Source: JBBIQS01 sp037442205 (GTDB lineage Bacteria > Myxococcota > Myxococcia > Myxococcales > UBA5297). From it: DNA of 64,000 nucleotides. Positions 37,904 through 47,595 of the stretch are shown piece after piece. Within the stretch, counting starts at the first letter, position 1; each line of letters opens with the position of its first letter. Both the position numbers and the translations under genes were made by a program. The notes under the pieces were generated by a model. That model had not been told where the DNA came from. It made no database searches and saw only the letters and a list, made by a program, of their open reading frames with translations. The DNA lies in assembly GCA_037442205.1 (NCBI GenBank), contig JBBIQS010000009.1, positions 59,884-123,883 on the forward strand, written 5' to 3'.

Positions 37904-37930
37904 CGGGCGCCGGCGCGGTAGTATCGCGGC

Positions 37931-38392
37931 ATGTGGATCCGCTTTCTCGTTCTCGCAGTGCTGCTCGGCGCCGGCTGCGCCACCGCTGGCTTCAACCGGC
38001 TCGAGCGCTACCACGCCTTGAGCGAGAAGAGCCGCGAGGCCTTCGACAAGTACCACCAGTTCATGACCGAGGGGCAGCAGGAGCGCTTCCTCGACGGCCC
38101 GGATGACGAAGCGCGCCAGCGCCTGCTCGTCGATCTGCACGTCGAGGAACGGCTGGCCCGCTACCCGAAATATGTCCAGGACGCCATCTGGTCCCAGGAC
38201 GTGGTGCCGGGCATGGACACCGCCGCGGTGCTGCTCAGCTGGGGCAAGCCGGACGAGGTGGAGCGACCCTTCCACGAGGACAACCGCGGGGTCGACCAGC
38301 AGCTGTGGATCTACCGGCGCGGCCCCACCGGCAAGGAGGACCGCCGGGTGACCGTGGTCCAGGGAGTGGTGACCGCGGTGGAGAAGCCCTAG
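37931..38392 (+). CDS. Small lipoprotein with BamE/SmpA-like domain
   Basis: A 153-residue lipoprotein, lipobox LLGAGC near residue 16. The C-terminal half reads VVPGMDTAAVLLSWGKPDEVE then QLWIYRR and VTVVQGVVTAVEK. This is the BamE/SmpA-type layout ('GMtxxqVxxxlGkPd', aromatic strand, 'v.f.xgvV'). A short helical segment separates it from the lipid anchor. It may assist outer-membrane assembly, but it could be one of many unrelated proteins with this fold. It abuts the next gene without a gap. Confidence 0.65.
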   Translation: MWIRFLVLAVLLGAGCATAGFNRLERYHALSEKSREAFDKYHQFMTEGQQERFLDGPDDEARQRLLVDLHVEERLARYPKYVQDAIWSQDVVPGMDTAAVLLSWGKPDEVERPFHEDNRGVDQQLWIYRRGPTGKEDRRVTVVQGVVTAVEKP

Positions 38393-39316
38393 ATGCCCGC
38401 CGACAGGGCCAGCTCGCTGACCGTGGCCGAGCCGGCGCGCTCGCCGGAGAGCGCCGACGCCCTGGTGCGCGCCGAGGCGGCGCAGACCGTGCCCGATCTC
38501 TACGACGCCTGGCTCAAGCTGAAGCTGGCGCGAGGCCAGTCGGCGTCGGCGTTCGCCCAGGAAGAGAAGGCCCTCTCTCAGCGGGCCGAGTACCTGCTGC
38601 GCTCGGTCGAGGCGGCGCGGTCGCTCTCCGGCCCCGGAGCTTCGGGTGGAAGCAGCGTCCTGGCGAGCGGAGATCCGCTGGGCGAGTTCCAGCGGGGCGC
38701 ACAGAGGGAGCTCGAGGCGGCGCGCGCCGCTCTCGCCGAACGCCGCGCCCGCGAAGAGGGTGTGCTCGCCGAGCAGATCGCCAAGGTGCAGCAGCTGCTG
38801 CGCCAGCGCGTGGAGACCATGCTGGCGTTGCAGCCGCCGCAGGTGACGCTGCTGACCCAGCCGGTTGGCTCCGAGCAGTGCCTGGTGCAGCTGGCGCGCC
38901 CCGAGCCCGAGGAGGCGGTGGCGCTGTGCCTGCTGCTGTCGGGCAAGCTGCCGACGCGGCGCGATGCCTTCTTCGACGACTCGATCGACGAGCTGGGCGC
39001 GCCTCCGGCGCGGTTCTATGTCGAGGAGGGAGTGGAGCGCTCCAGCTTCGAGAGCGCCGACGACGAGGACTCCCTCGTCGCCGATCCTCTGCGCCCCTTC
39101 GTCCCCGTCAAGGCCTTCATTCCCTTCCGGATCCCGGGTCACGACTTCCCGCGCTTCCGGGTGGTCAATCGAGGCCCGCTGGCGCCGGTGTTGGCCCGGT
39201 GCGCGAGCGGCGGCTACCAGGAGCTGATGAGCCGCACCCAAGCCGAGCTGCTGTCGGGCTACTTCATCCGCCTTCAGGTCGAGGGGCGCCTCAAGCTGGC
39301 GCTGCGCCTGGGCTGA
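38393..39316 (+). CDS. Hypothetical protein with coiled-coil
   Basis: A 307-residue protein starting at the base after the previous stop codon, so the two are cotranscribed. Residues about 90-150 are a heptad-like coiled coil (GAQRELEAARAALAERRARE, then AKVQQLLRQRVETML). The second half is a mixed region (VTLLTQPVGSEQCLVQLARPEPEEA) ending FIRLQVEGRLKLALRLG. No signal peptide, membrane helix or known domain is seen, and I do not recognise it. Confidence 0.65.
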   Translation: MPADRASSLTVAEPARSPESADALVRAEAAQTVPDLYDAWLKLKLARGQSASAFAQEEKALSQRAEYLLRSVEAARSLSGPGASGGSSVLASGDPLGEFQRGAQRELEAARAALAERRAREEGVLAEQIAKVQQLLRQRVETMLALQPPQVTLLTQPVGSEQCLVQLARPEPEEAVALCLLLSGKLPTRRDAFFDDSIDELGAPPARFYVEEGVERSSFESADDEDSLVADPLRPFVPVKAFIPFRIPGHDFPRFRVVNRGPLAPVLARCASGGYQELMSRTQAELLSGYFIRLQVEGRLKLALRLG

Positions 39317-39324
39317 AACGACGC

Positions 39325-39352
39325 GCGGCGGGACGCCGGAGCGCCCCGCCGC
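39325..39352. terminator. Hairpin between convergent genes
   Basis: GCGGCGGG (39325-39332) pairs with CCCGCCGC (39345-39352) across a 12-base loop, between the stop codons of two convergent genes. There is no T-run, so a bidirectional terminator is plausible but unproven. Confidence 0.4.
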
Positions 39353-39383
39353 GAGCAACTCGAGAATCTTCGGCCGCGCAGGA

Positions 39384-40256
39384 CTACTTGGTCTTCACCA
39401 GGCCCAGATCGGCGGTGCCGGCCAGGAAGATCGAGGTGGTGAAGAGATTGTCGCTGGTGTGGCCGCGGGAGACCGCCGCCACGCTGACCACGTAGTAGCC
39501 CTGCGGCTTGGGGAAGGCGCTGCCGTCGACGGTGATCACCTTCATCCGCCACTTGGCGTCGTTGGCCACCAGGTCGAACAGGTCGATGGGCTTGGTGGGG
39601 ACGTTGGTCCAGGTCGGCTGGGTGGTCTGGCCCTGCTGCTGATCGGTGGGGAAGACGCTGGTGAAGGCCACGTTGTCAGTCGAGGTGCGGGTCAGCTGCA
39701 GCGGGCTGTTGGCGGTCACTTCCAGCGTTGCAGAGCCGGTGTGGAACTGCTCGATCTTCTCCTCCGCCGGTCCCTTGACGGTGGCGGTGTAGTTGGCTCC
39801 GCCGTAGGTGACGGTGATGTCGTAGTCGACGCCGGAGACGTAGGCGAGCTGGGAGTTCTCGATGCTGGTGAGCGAGTAGTTGCCGTTTCCCTTGTCGGCG
39901 AGCTGCAGGGTCTTGCTGCCGATGGAGAGCTTCACCGTGGCCCCGGCGATGCCGCTGGGGGCCTTGCTGGGATCGCTGGCGTTGCGCTCCCCGAAGAAGA
40001 CCTCGGCCACCGTCTGAGAGGGCACAGTCCCCGAGCCGCCGTCGGGCAGGGTCATGCCGCCGTCGTAGGCAATCCCGGCGTCGAAGCCGCTGGCGAGCTT
40101 GGCCATGTCGTATTCCGGGGTCGCCAGAATCGAGGCCGCCATCACCTTGGTGGCTTGAACCGAGTCGAACAGCCCGCAGCCCCACAGACCGCAGGCGCCC
40201 AAGGCTGCCAGGGCGATCGCGATGCGCAGCGTCATGGTGCGGGAAGTGGGTCGCAT
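39384..40256 (-). CDS. Hypothetical lipoprotein
   Basis: A 290-residue lipoprotein, lipobox LWGCG near residue 27, with a Gly/Asp-rich segment DAGIAYDGGMTLPDGGSG afterwards. The body has repeated beta-strand-like runs (ATVKLSIGSKTLQLADKGNG, YVSGVDYDITVTYGGANY) suggestive of an Ig-like or DUF4382-like beta sandwich. Nothing more specific is recognised. Its upstream region is shared with the divergent CHASE2 gene. Confidence 0.65.
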   Translation of the reverse strand: MRPTSRTMTLRIAIALAALGACGLWGCGLFDSVQATKVMAASILATPEYDMAKLASGFDAGIAYDGGMTLPDGGSGTVPSQTVAEVFFGERNASDPSKAPSGIAGATVKLSIGSKTLQLADKGNGNYSLTSIENSQLAYVSGVDYDITVTYGGANYTATVKGPAEEKIEQFHTGSATLEVTANSPLQLTRTSTDNVAFTSVFPTDQQQGQTTQPTWTNVPTKPIDLFDLVANDAKWRMKVITVDGSAFPKPQGYYVVSVAAVSRGHTSDNLFTTSIFLAGTADLGLVKTK

Positions 40257-40491
40257 GGTCTCTCCTTAGCCGGCCTCGACTGTCAGTTGCTCAAGACTAT
40301 CAGCTCGCCCGCGACTGGGCCGCAATTTCGGCCAGCCTGGCCGCTCGCCTTCAGACGGATGCGGCCCGCGGGCTCTTCACCCGCCGAGCCCGGCCCTGCC
40401 GGAGAGGTGCCCCCGGGGTCGGGGAAGATTCAACGGCCCAGGTCGAGCCCCGGTAGCGGGGACCCTCGGCGGAAGCTAAACTGCTGGGCCC

Positions 40492-42981
40492 GTGGTCTCC
40501 TCCTCTCTGTCGCGAAACATCCGCACCGGACTGATCGCCGGGCTCGCCTTCGGGGTGATGGCGGCGCTGGTGGTGCGCTCCCGGCCGCCGGCTGAGGGCC
40601 AGCAGCCGGAGACCATCCCGGCGATCGGGCGCTTCTTCGAACGGCTGGAGCTGTCGGTCCTCGACTTCCTGGCCTCCGAGCACGCTCGCAGCCGGGAGAG
40701 CTCGCCGCGGATCGCCCTGCTCAATGTAGACGAGGAGGCGCTGGTGCGCGCCCGGCGCACGCTGGGCGCCTGGCCCTGGCAGCGCTCCGACTTGGGCGCC
40801 TTTGCCGAGGAACTCAAGCGCCTGGGCGCTCGGATGGTAGTCCTGGAGGGGCCTTGGCACGACCCGAGCCAGCGAGGCCGGGCGGACGACGACCGATTTG
40901 CCGAACGCCTGGGCGCCGCCAAGGCGGTGGCGCTGGGCTTCCGGCTCGCGCCCGCCGCCGAGGAAGAGGGATACCGGCCGGCGCCCTGGGCGCTCTTCAT
41001 CGGCTCCTACTCCAAGCGCGCCGCCGCGCTGCTCAGCGCCGCTCGCGTGCTCGAAGAGTCGATCGGCGGCCCCTACCTCATCGATGTAGGTGACAAGGTC
41101 GAGCTGTGGTGGGGCGGCTTTCGCGATCGCGCCTCGGCGCTGCAAGCCGCCGAGCGCTTGCACCCGGAGCAGGGGAAGGAGCCGCGGGTCCGAGAGCTGA
41201 GCTCCGAGGAATCGCTGGCTCGCCTGAGCCGCGAGGCGCTCTTCTCCGAGCAGGCGGCCATCGCCGTTCGGCAGGCGCCTGGGCAGGGGCTGGCGAGCTT
41301 TCAGATCGTGCAGGCGCCGGTAGCCCCGCTGCTCACCATCCCCGCCGCCTATGGCAACGCCGGGCTCGATGCCGACGAGGACGGGCTGGTCCGCTCGGTG
41401 CGCCACCTGGTGAAGTGCGATGGCCGCTACTTCCCGTCGCTCTCGATGGCGGCGGCGCTGGCGCTCGCCGGCCAGACCGATGTCGCCTTCGATGCCGGCC
41501 GGATTCAGATCGGGGACTCGGCCATCCCGGTGGACCACTCCGGCAGGACGCTGCTGCGCTTCTACGGCCGGCGTGAGCACGGGCAGTGGATGCCCTCGCC
41601 CTATCCGACGATCTCGGCGCTGTCGGTGCTCAAGAGCCTGGAGCGGCGCCAAGAGGGACGCAGCCCCGACGAGAAGCTGGCCGAGAAGGTCCGCGATCGG
41701 ATCATCTTTCTGTCGATCGAGCCCTCGGTCGGCAGTGCGGCCGCCCTGACGCCGCTGGGGCGGGGCTCGACCGCGCTGGTGCACGCCGCAGCGCTCGACA
41801 ACCTGCTGCGCGGCGAAGGGCTGGTGCGCGCCTCCGAGGAACAGGACAGCGCGGCGGCCTTCGCCATGGCGCTGCTGGGAGCGCTGGTCTCGATGGTCTT
41901 CACCCGCACCGCGCGCATGGGGCGCACTGCCGTGGTGCACGTCTCGGCGAGCTTCCTGGCCGGAGGCGGCTATCTGTTCTGGGCGATGCGCAGCTATCAG
42001 CAGGGGACCTGGGTGGCGTGCGCGGTGCCGCTGACCGGCTTTCTGATGGCGCTCTTCTTCTCCACCGCCGCCCACTACGTCGACGACTCCAAGACCAGCA
42101 ACCTGGTGCGCGAGGCGCTCGGGCGGGCGGCCAACGCCGACACCATCGATCGCATCCTGCGCAACCCGCAGCACTTCTCGCTGGCTGGCGAGCAGCGGGC
42201 CATGACGGTCTACCTGTTCGCGCTCGGCGAGCCGGCGGCGCTGGGCGACAAGCTCAAGCCGCAGGAGCAGGTCAAGCTGCTCAACGAGATCTACGCCGAG
42301 CTGGCGAGCGCGGTGGAACTGCACCAGGGGCACGTCGATCGGCTCTCGGGCGAGGCGGCCGGCGCGTTCTGGGGCGCGCCGCTGCCCAACCACGAGCACG
42401 CCCTGGAGGCCTGCCGCTGTGCCCTGCGGGTGCGCGACGCGCTGGCCCGCCGGCGAGCCCAGTGGCAGGAGCGGTATGGGGTCGAGGTCCAGAGTGTGGC
42501 CGGGCTGAACACCGGGGACCTGATCGTCGGCAATCTCGGCTCGGCCGACGGGCCGCACCGCAAGATGAGCTACACGGTGATGGGCGAGGCGGCGCGGGTG
42601 GCGCAGCGCCTCAAGCGGGCCAACGAGCTGTGGGGGACCGACATCCTCGTCGGCGAGGCGACCTACGAGGCGGTGAAGTCCGAGTTCGAGGTGCGCGAAC
42701 TCGACCTGGTCCGGGCGCGCGGCCGGGACACCCCGGTGCGGATCTTCGAGCTGCTGACCCCCAAGGGCCGGCTGTCCAACGAGCAGCGGGCGTTCCTGGC
42801 CCGCTTCGCCGAGGCCCGCCAGGCCTTCCTGGCCCGCGAGTTCGTCCGCGCCTCTCAGCTGTTCGAAGAGCTGGCGCGCGCCCGCCCGGGCGACGGCCCC
42901 ACTGCGCTGTCGCTGGCCCGCTGCCAGCAGTGCCTGCTCGACCCGCCCGGCGAAGGCTGGGACGGGGTGTTCGCGGAGTAG
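40492..42981 (+). CDS. CHASE2-domain protein with a degenerate class III cyclase domain
   Basis: An 829-residue membrane receptor. Residues about 40-420 form a CHASE2 sensor (SPRIALLNVDEEALVRARRT and GRTLLRFYGR are typical), followed by three transmembrane helices at about 460-530 and a class III nucleotidyl cyclase fold at about 560-740. The catalytic residues are changed. FADI reads FALG, so the first metal-binding Asp is Leu. GDAVMAF reads GEAAGAF, and GDAVNLASR reads GEAARVAQR, so the second Asp is Glu and the transition-state Asn is Arg. It is probably a pseudocyclase or a protein with altered substrate. Confidence 0.85.
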   Translation: MVSSSLSRNIRTGLIAGLAFGVMAALVVRSRPPAEGQQPETIPAIGRFFERLELSVLDFLASEHARSRESSPRIALLNVDEEALVRARRTLGAWPWQRSDLGAFAEELKRLGARMVVLEGPWHDPSQRGRADDDRFAERLGAAKAVALGFRLAPAAEEEGYRPAPWALFIGSYSKRAAALLSAARVLEESIGGPYLIDVGDKVELWWGGFRDRASALQAAERLHPEQGKEPRVRELSSEESLARLSREALFSEQAAIAVRQAPGQGLASFQIVQAPVAPLLTIPAAYGNAGLDADEDGLVRSVRHLVKCDGRYFPSLSMAAALALAGQTDVAFDAGRIQIGDSAIPVDHSGRTLLRFYGRREHGQWMPSPYPTISALSVLKSLERRQEGRSPDEKLAEKVRDRIIFLSIEPSVGSAAALTPLGRGSTALVHAAALDNLLRGEGLVRASEEQDSAAAFAMALLGALVSMVFTRTARMGRTAVVHVSASFLAGGGYLFWAMRSYQQGTWVACAVPLTGFLMALFFSTAAHYVDDSKTSNLVREALGRAANADTIDRILRNPQHFSLAGEQRAMTVYLFALGEPAALGDKLKPQEQVKLLNEIYAELASAVELHQGHVDRLSGEAAGAFWGAPLPNHEHALEACRCALRVRDALARRRAQWQERYGVEVQSVAGLNTGDLIVGNLGSADGPHRKMSYTVMGEAARVAQRLKRANELWGTDILVGEATYEAVKSEFEVRELDLVRARGRDTPVRIFELLTPKGRLSNEQRAFLARFAEARQAFLAREFVRASQLFEELARARPGDGPTALSLARCQQCLLDPPGEGWDGVFAE

Positions 42982-43089
42982 CGGTCACCGCGCCTCCGGC
43001 GAGAGCTGGCCGGGCACAGCCGCCGGTCGCCCCCGATTTGCCTGCGCCGCCAGCGGTCTCGCCGGTGCGAAGGGGGGGACTTTGCCGGC

Positions 43090-44469
43090 TCAGGCGCCCG
43101 CGGCCTCGACCGGAGGCGGGGCGATGTTCGCCTCGCGCTGTCCGAGCGGGGCGAGGCGCCGCAGGAAGATGAACCCGGGGACCGCGAAGACCGTGGCGCA
43201 GGCCGCGAAGAAGAGCGGGTAGCCGAGCCTCTCGGCGAGCAAGCCGCTGGGGAGCCCGGAGACCCAGCGCCCGAGCCCGAAGAGGCTGCTGAGCAGGGCG
43301 AACTGGGTGGCGCTGTAGCGCCGGTCGCACACCCGCAACAGCAGCACCGCCTGGGCGGCAGTGGCCATCCCCTGCGCGGCGTTCTCTCCGGCGATGGCGC
43401 CGTAGGTCCACAGGCGGGTGGCCATGTCCAGCGCGGGGAGGGATGCGCACTGGTTGAGATCGAGCGGCAGCTGCCGGCTGACGGCCGCGGCGGAGTAGAT
43501 GAGGTTGGCGGCCGCCTGGAAGGCGCCGAAGACCCACAGCGAGCGGCCCAGGCCCAGGCGCGTCACCAGCAATCCGCCCAGCACCGAGCCGCCGATGGTG
43601 GCAAAGGTCCCGATGATCTTGATGGCCCCGCCGGCCTCGGCGTTGGAGAAGCACAGGTCCTTGAGGAACGGGTTGACCATCGTCCCGCCCATGTTGTCGC
43701 CGAACTTGTAGAACACGAGGAACAGCGCCACCGCCACGCCGTCGGGCCTGGCGAAGTAGGCGCGCAGCGGTTCGACCACCGCTCGGCCGAGCGAGCGGGG
43801 CGGGGCGGCGGGCCGGGCCGGCTCGGGGGCGGCCAGGGTCAACCCGGTCATCGCCACGAACAGGCCGCCGATGAGCAGGAAGATCACCGGCCACGGCAGC
43901 CGATCAGAGAGAGAGACCGCGGCGGCGCCGGCCAGCAGCATGCCGAGCCGGTAATACATCACCCGCAGGCCGCTGACCGGCCCCTGCTCCTCGGACTCGA
44001 GCGCCTCCACGGCGTAGGCGTCGAGTGCGATGTCCTGCGTCGCCGAGAAGAACGCCACTGCCAGCGCCAGCAACCCCACCAGCAGCGCGAGCTGCGGCAG
44101 CTGCCCGCCCGCCTGGCGGGCCTGGAGCGCCTTGTAGGCCAGGCCGGCGGCGGCGCCGAAGGCCAGCGCCAGCGCCAGCTGCGAGATGAGGATCCAGCTG
44201 CGGCGCCGACCCGGGCGCGGCAGGGCATAGCGGTCGATCAGCGGCGACCAGAGGAACTTGAGCGTCCAGGGGAGCGAAACGCTCGAGAGCAGGCCGATGG
44301 TGGTCTTGTCGATCCCCAGGGCCAGCAGGAAGAACTGGAGCGTGGTGTAGACCCACCCCAGCGGCATGCCCGAGGAGATGGACAGCAGGCCGAGGACCTG
44401 GACGCGCCTGGACTTGAGCAGTTGGGACAAGGCGGGATGCAGCGTAGACGCCCGAGGCGGTTGCCACAA
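43090..44469 (-). CDS. AmpG-like MFS transporter
   Basis: A 459-residue 12-helix MFS protein. SATQDIALDAYAVE near residue 145, and an N-terminal FLLALGIDKTTIGL with LPWTLKFLWSPLIDRY after it, are the features of the AmpG family. AmpG imports anhydromuropeptides for cell-wall recycling and supplies the signal for AmpC induction. Other AmpG-like proteins carry siderophore-related substrates. The proposed start is a TTG at 44469 with no good ribosome-binding site, so the first 20-30 residues are uncertain. Confidence 0.85.
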   Translation of the reverse strand: MWQPPRASTLHPALSQLLKSRRVQVLGLLSISSGMPLGWVYTTLQFFLLALGIDKTTIGLLSSVSLPWTLKFLWSPLIDRYALPRPGRRRSWILISQLALALAFGAAAGLAYKALQARQAGGQLPQLALLVGLLALAVAFFSATQDIALDAYAVEALESEEQGPVSGLRVMYYRLGMLLAGAAAVSLSDRLPWPVIFLLIGGLFVAMTGLTLAAPEPARPAAPPRSLGRAVVEPLRAYFARPDGVAVALFLVFYKFGDNMGGTMVNPFLKDLCFSNAEAGGAIKIIGTFATIGGSVLGGLLVTRLGLGRSLWVFGAFQAAANLIYSAAAVSRQLPLDLNQCASLPALDMATRLWTYGAIAGENAAQGMATAAQAVLLLRVCDRRYSATQFALLSSLFGLGRWVSGLPSGLLAERLGYPLFFAACATVFAVPGFIFLRRLAPLGQREANIAPPPVEAAGA

Positions 44470-44609
44470 GTTGCCGGCTTCGCTCGCACGCCAGGGCTGC
44501 GACGGTGCCGGCCCCGGCCCATTCGCTCTCTGAACGGGCGCTGAGGTCCCCGGGCGCGCGGCATTCTCGACGGCGCCGGCGCTGTTGCTGGGCTAGAGTC
44601 AGCCGAACG

Positions 44610-45467
44610 ATGCCTGCGCCGATCTCACTCTTCTCCCAGCACAGCCGCCGATGGCAGGGCAACCGCTACGTCTACCCGGTGATCAGCCGGCGATCGCTCG
44701 GGCTCTCGGTCGGCGTGAACCTCAACCCGGACAAGGTCTGCAACTACAACTGCGTCTACTGCAGCGTGGACCGCACGGTCCCTGGAGCTCCGCCGGAGGT
44801 GGACCTCGCCGCGCTGGCGGCCGAGCTCGACCAGATGCTCGAGCTGGTGGCCAGCGGCGAGCTGTTCCTGCAGGCCCCGTTCGATCGCACCGCCCCGGCG
44901 CTGCGGCGCTTCAACGACATCGCCCTGAGCGGCGACGGCGAGCCGACCTCCTCTCCCGCCTTTCCGGCCGCCTGCCAGCTGGCTCGCTCGGCGCTCGAGC
45001 GCCACGCCTTCCGCCAGACCAAGGTGGTGGTGATCACCAACGGGACCTGCCTCGACGCCCCGGCGGTGCAGGGAGCGCTGGCGCAGCTGGGCGAGCGGGG
45101 CGAGGTGTGGGCCAAGCTCGACGCCGGCACCGAAGACCTGCACCGGCGCCTCAACCGCTCGAAGATCCCGCTGGCCAGAATCCTGGAAAACCTCAGCCAG
45201 GCGGGCAAAGCGCGGCCGCTGGTGGTCCAGTCGATGTTCCTCAAGCTGCGGGACGCGGCTCCTTCGCCCGCGGAGATCGACGCCTATCTCGAGCAGCTCC
45301 AGCGCCTGCGCTCGCAGGGGTGCCAGATCTCCCGGATCCAGGCCTACACCGTGGCCCGCTCTGCCGCCGAGGCCTTCGTCGCCCCGCTCGAGCGGGCCGA
45401 GCTCGATGCCATCGTGGCCAGGATTCGCGCGCTCGGGTTCGCGGTGGACCCGTTCTATGCCCCCTGA
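44610..45467 (+). CDS. Radical SAM protein (COG0731-like)
   Basis: A 285-residue radical SAM enzyme. The 4Fe-4S motif is CNYNCVYC (CxxxCxxC) near residue 48. ALSGDGEPTSSP near residue 110 is the conserved GE motif region that contacts SAM. The layout matches the COG0731 group related to tRNA wyosine synthetases, but bacterial members have unknown substrates. The ATG at 44610 begins MPAPISLFSQHSRRWQGNRY. It converges on the chalcone-isomerase gene at three bases. Confidence 0.85.
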   Translation: MPAPISLFSQHSRRWQGNRYVYPVISRRSLGLSVGVNLNPDKVCNYNCVYCSVDRTVPGAPPEVDLAALAAELDQMLELVASGELFLQAPFDRTAPALRRFNDIALSGDGEPTSSPAFPAACQLARSALERHAFRQTKVVVITNGTCLDAPAVQGALAQLGERGEVWAKLDAGTEDLHRRLNRSKIPLARILENLSQAGKARPLVVQSMFLKLRDAAPSPAEIDAYLEQLQRLRSQGCQISRIQAYTVARSAAEAFVAPLERAELDAIVARIRALGFAVDPFYAP

Positions 45468-45470
45468 GCC

Positions 45471-46166
45471 CTAGGCCGCGGTCGGCGCCCCTCCGTTGGC
45501 GACCTGCCGGGCGATCGATTCGCGCAGGCTCGGGGAGACGCTCTTGGGCCCCAGCCACAGGTCCCAGATCCGAGTGGTGATGGTCGAGTCGTCCACCGCC
45601 TGGCGCTCGCCGCCGACCTCGACGATCAGCTGCGTGCCGTCGGAGCGGAAGACCATCGTCTGGCCCTTGTGCGCCTCGGAAGGGAGCGCCGCCACCAGCT
45701 TGGCGATGCGGTCCTTGGGCAGCAGCCCGGCCAGGTCCTTCTTGAACGACTCGGCCAGCTGATCCTTGGTGAAGTCCTTGAGCAGGTGCAGCGCGACCAT
45801 CTTGTCGCCGGGGGCCGAGGCCAGGGTCTCGAACAGCTCCTGGTCGGCCTTGAGCGAGTTGAACAGCGCCCGGCCCTCCAGGTTCGGATACTTCTCCTCG
45901 GCGAAGTCGTCGCCGGCATCGGAGTGCCGTCCGGCCAGGTAGAAGGAGACGGCGTAGAGCTTGTCCGCGCCCTCCTTCCTCACTCCAGCTCCAAGGCAAT
46001 CGAAGGCGTTGCCGTCGGCGGTCATCTCCCCGGGGAAGCGCACCCCGGTGGCCGACTCGACGAAGTCCGCGGCCTCCGCCGTGCTCCCCCAGGCGGGAGC
46101 GATGGCGAGGGTCAGAATCATGAGGCGTTGCAGCCAGTTGCGTGCGGCGCGAGTGCAGTGCCTCAT
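45471..46166 (-). CDS. Chalcone isomerase-like exported protein
   Basis: A 231-residue protein with a signal peptide (LMILTLAIAPAWGSTAEAA). The mature part has VESATGVRFPGEM, LYAVSFYLAGRH and DGTQLIVEVGG, the fold seen in bacterial chalcone isomerase-like proteins (Chalcone_3 family). Unlike plant enzymes, these lack the flavonoid-specific active site and probably bind fatty acids or other small ligands. GGAGGAGG lies four bases before the ATG. Confidence 0.8.
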   Translation of the reverse strand: MRHCTRAARNWLQRLMILTLAIAPAWGSTAEAADFVESATGVRFPGEMTADGNAFDCLGAGVRKEGADKLYAVSFYLAGRHSDAGDDFAEEKYPNLEGRALFNSLKADQELFETLASAPGDKMVALHLLKDFTKDQLAESFKKDLAGLLPKDRIAKLVAALPSEAHKGQTMVFRSDGTQLIVEVGGERQAVDDSTITTRIWDLWLGPKSVSPSLRESIARQVANGGAPTAA

Positions 46167-46375
46167 GGGGCCTCCTCCGGTCGGACATTTGCTCCTCACA
46201 AAGGTGGGCAGGGGGGAGGGGGACGGCATCAGGGGTCGAGGCTTCGCCCGCTCGTGCAGGCGGCGGGATTGCTCGCTTCGTGGCCGGCGGATTGGGTGCC
46301 GCCAGCGCTGCGGACCAATCGCTCACCAGGGCGCTCTGCGATTGACCGGTCTGGCCCTAGCCAGCACAATGCGCC

Positions 46376-47200
46376 GTGCTCTCAGTCATCTTGATCGCCA
46401 CTGCCACCGGCCTGTGCACCGGACTGGGCTCGATTCCGTTTCTGTGGACGGCCGGCCTGTCGCGCCGGGCCTACGACGCGCTGCTCGGACTCGGCGCCGG
46501 GTTGATGCTCTCGGCGGCCACGCTGGGCCTTCTCAACGAGGCGCTGCAGCTGGTGCGCGAGGACGGGGTGTTGCACCTGGGGCAGCTGCTGCTGGTGGTG
46601 CTGGGGTTCGCCACCGGCTTCGTCATCCTCTTCACCGTCGAGCGCTTCATTCCCCACCAGCACGCCGGCGGTCACCACGACCACCTGCGCGAGGGCGCCC
46701 ACTTCCACGAGGACCACGACCACCACCACGAGGCCGAGGCCCGGGCCCACGTGCGCCAGGGAGTGCTGATCAGCGGGGCGCTGGTCTTCCACCGGCTGCC
46801 GGAGGGGTTCGCCATCGGGGCCAGCTTCGCCACCGGCGGGGCCCACGCGCTGGGAGTGCTGGTGGCGGTCACCGTGGCCCTGCAGAACGTCATCGAGGGG
46901 CTGGTGATGGCCGCGCCGCTGCGGGTGGGAGGGATCTCCGGCCTGCGCTCGCTGCTGGTCACCTCGTCGATCGGGCTCACGGTGCCAGCCACTGCGGTCG
47001 TCGGGTACCTGCTTTCCCAGTACATCCACGGTGCCATGCCCTTCGCCCTGGCGCTGGCCGCCGGCTCGCTGATTGGCGTGACCTCGAACGAGATCATCCC
47101 CGAGACCCACAGCCACGGGAACGAAGCGCCGGCGACCATGGGAATCGTCGCCGGCTTCGTGTTGACCATGGTCATCCGCGCCGGCTTGGGCATCGACTAG
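46376..47200 (+). CDS. ZIP-family metal transporter
   Basis: A 274-residue inner-membrane transporter with about eight helices. The cytoplasmic loop after helix 3 is histidine-rich (HQHAGGHHDHLREGAHFHED). Helix 4 carries GALVFHRLPEGFAIG, the conserved HxxPEG motif, and helix 5 ALQNVIEGL. These fix it as a ZIP (zinc, iron or manganese) permease. The GTG at 46376 begins MLSVILIATATGL. Confidence 0.92.
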   Translation: MLSVILIATATGLCTGLGSIPFLWTAGLSRRAYDALLGLGAGLMLSAATLGLLNEALQLVREDGVLHLGQLLLVVLGFATGFVILFTVERFIPHQHAGGHHDHLREGAHFHEDHDHHHEAEARAHVRQGVLISGALVFHRLPEGFAIGASFATGGAHALGVLVAVTVALQNVIEGLVMAAPLRVGGISGLRSLLVTSSIGLTVPATAVVGYLLSQYIHGAMPFALALAAGSLIGVTSNEIIPETHSHGNEAPATMGIVAGFVLTMVIRAGLGID

Positions 47201-47595
47201 CCACCGCAGCGCACCCCCGGGGCTTCGGCTGCCTCCAGATGGTTCAGCTTGGCCGACAGCTTGAGCTGCTCGTTTCGCCCGCCAACGTCGCCGAACGGAT
47301 CCGCGAGAGGCAGCGCATGCGCCATCGCGCGGGCCAAGCGCGTGAGCCGTGGCCTCAAGCCAGGCTGTCCGCTTGCGGCGCCAGTTCGCGCGAGTTGCTA
47401 TCGCCCGGTCGCGGCGGAACGTGGACGCAGCGCTCGTTTCGGTGCCGCCTTCGCGAAACTCGCGGCGGGGCGGGGAAGTGCTCTGCAGCCGGATCGCTGG
47501 CAATCGAACGCGCTGGCTGCGCCGACGGCCGGGTCTACGCCGGGGCGCGTGCGGCTCCGGGAGCGGGACCTCTCGGCGGGAGCCGATCGACGGGC
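47201..47595. other. Intergenic stretch, no gene recognised
   Basis: About 395 bases between the ZIP gene and the terminator of the ExbB/ExbD operon. A short plus-strand frame near 47237-47290 (QLELLVSPANVAERIRE) faintly recalls the N-terminus of hypoxanthine phosphoribosyltransferases, but nothing else of that family follows. No other structure was found. Confidence 0.4.

Noticed and set aside
47237..47300. Remnant of hypoxanthine phosphoribosyltransferase
   Set aside because: Only about 17 residues look similar, and no PRPP-binding motif follows.
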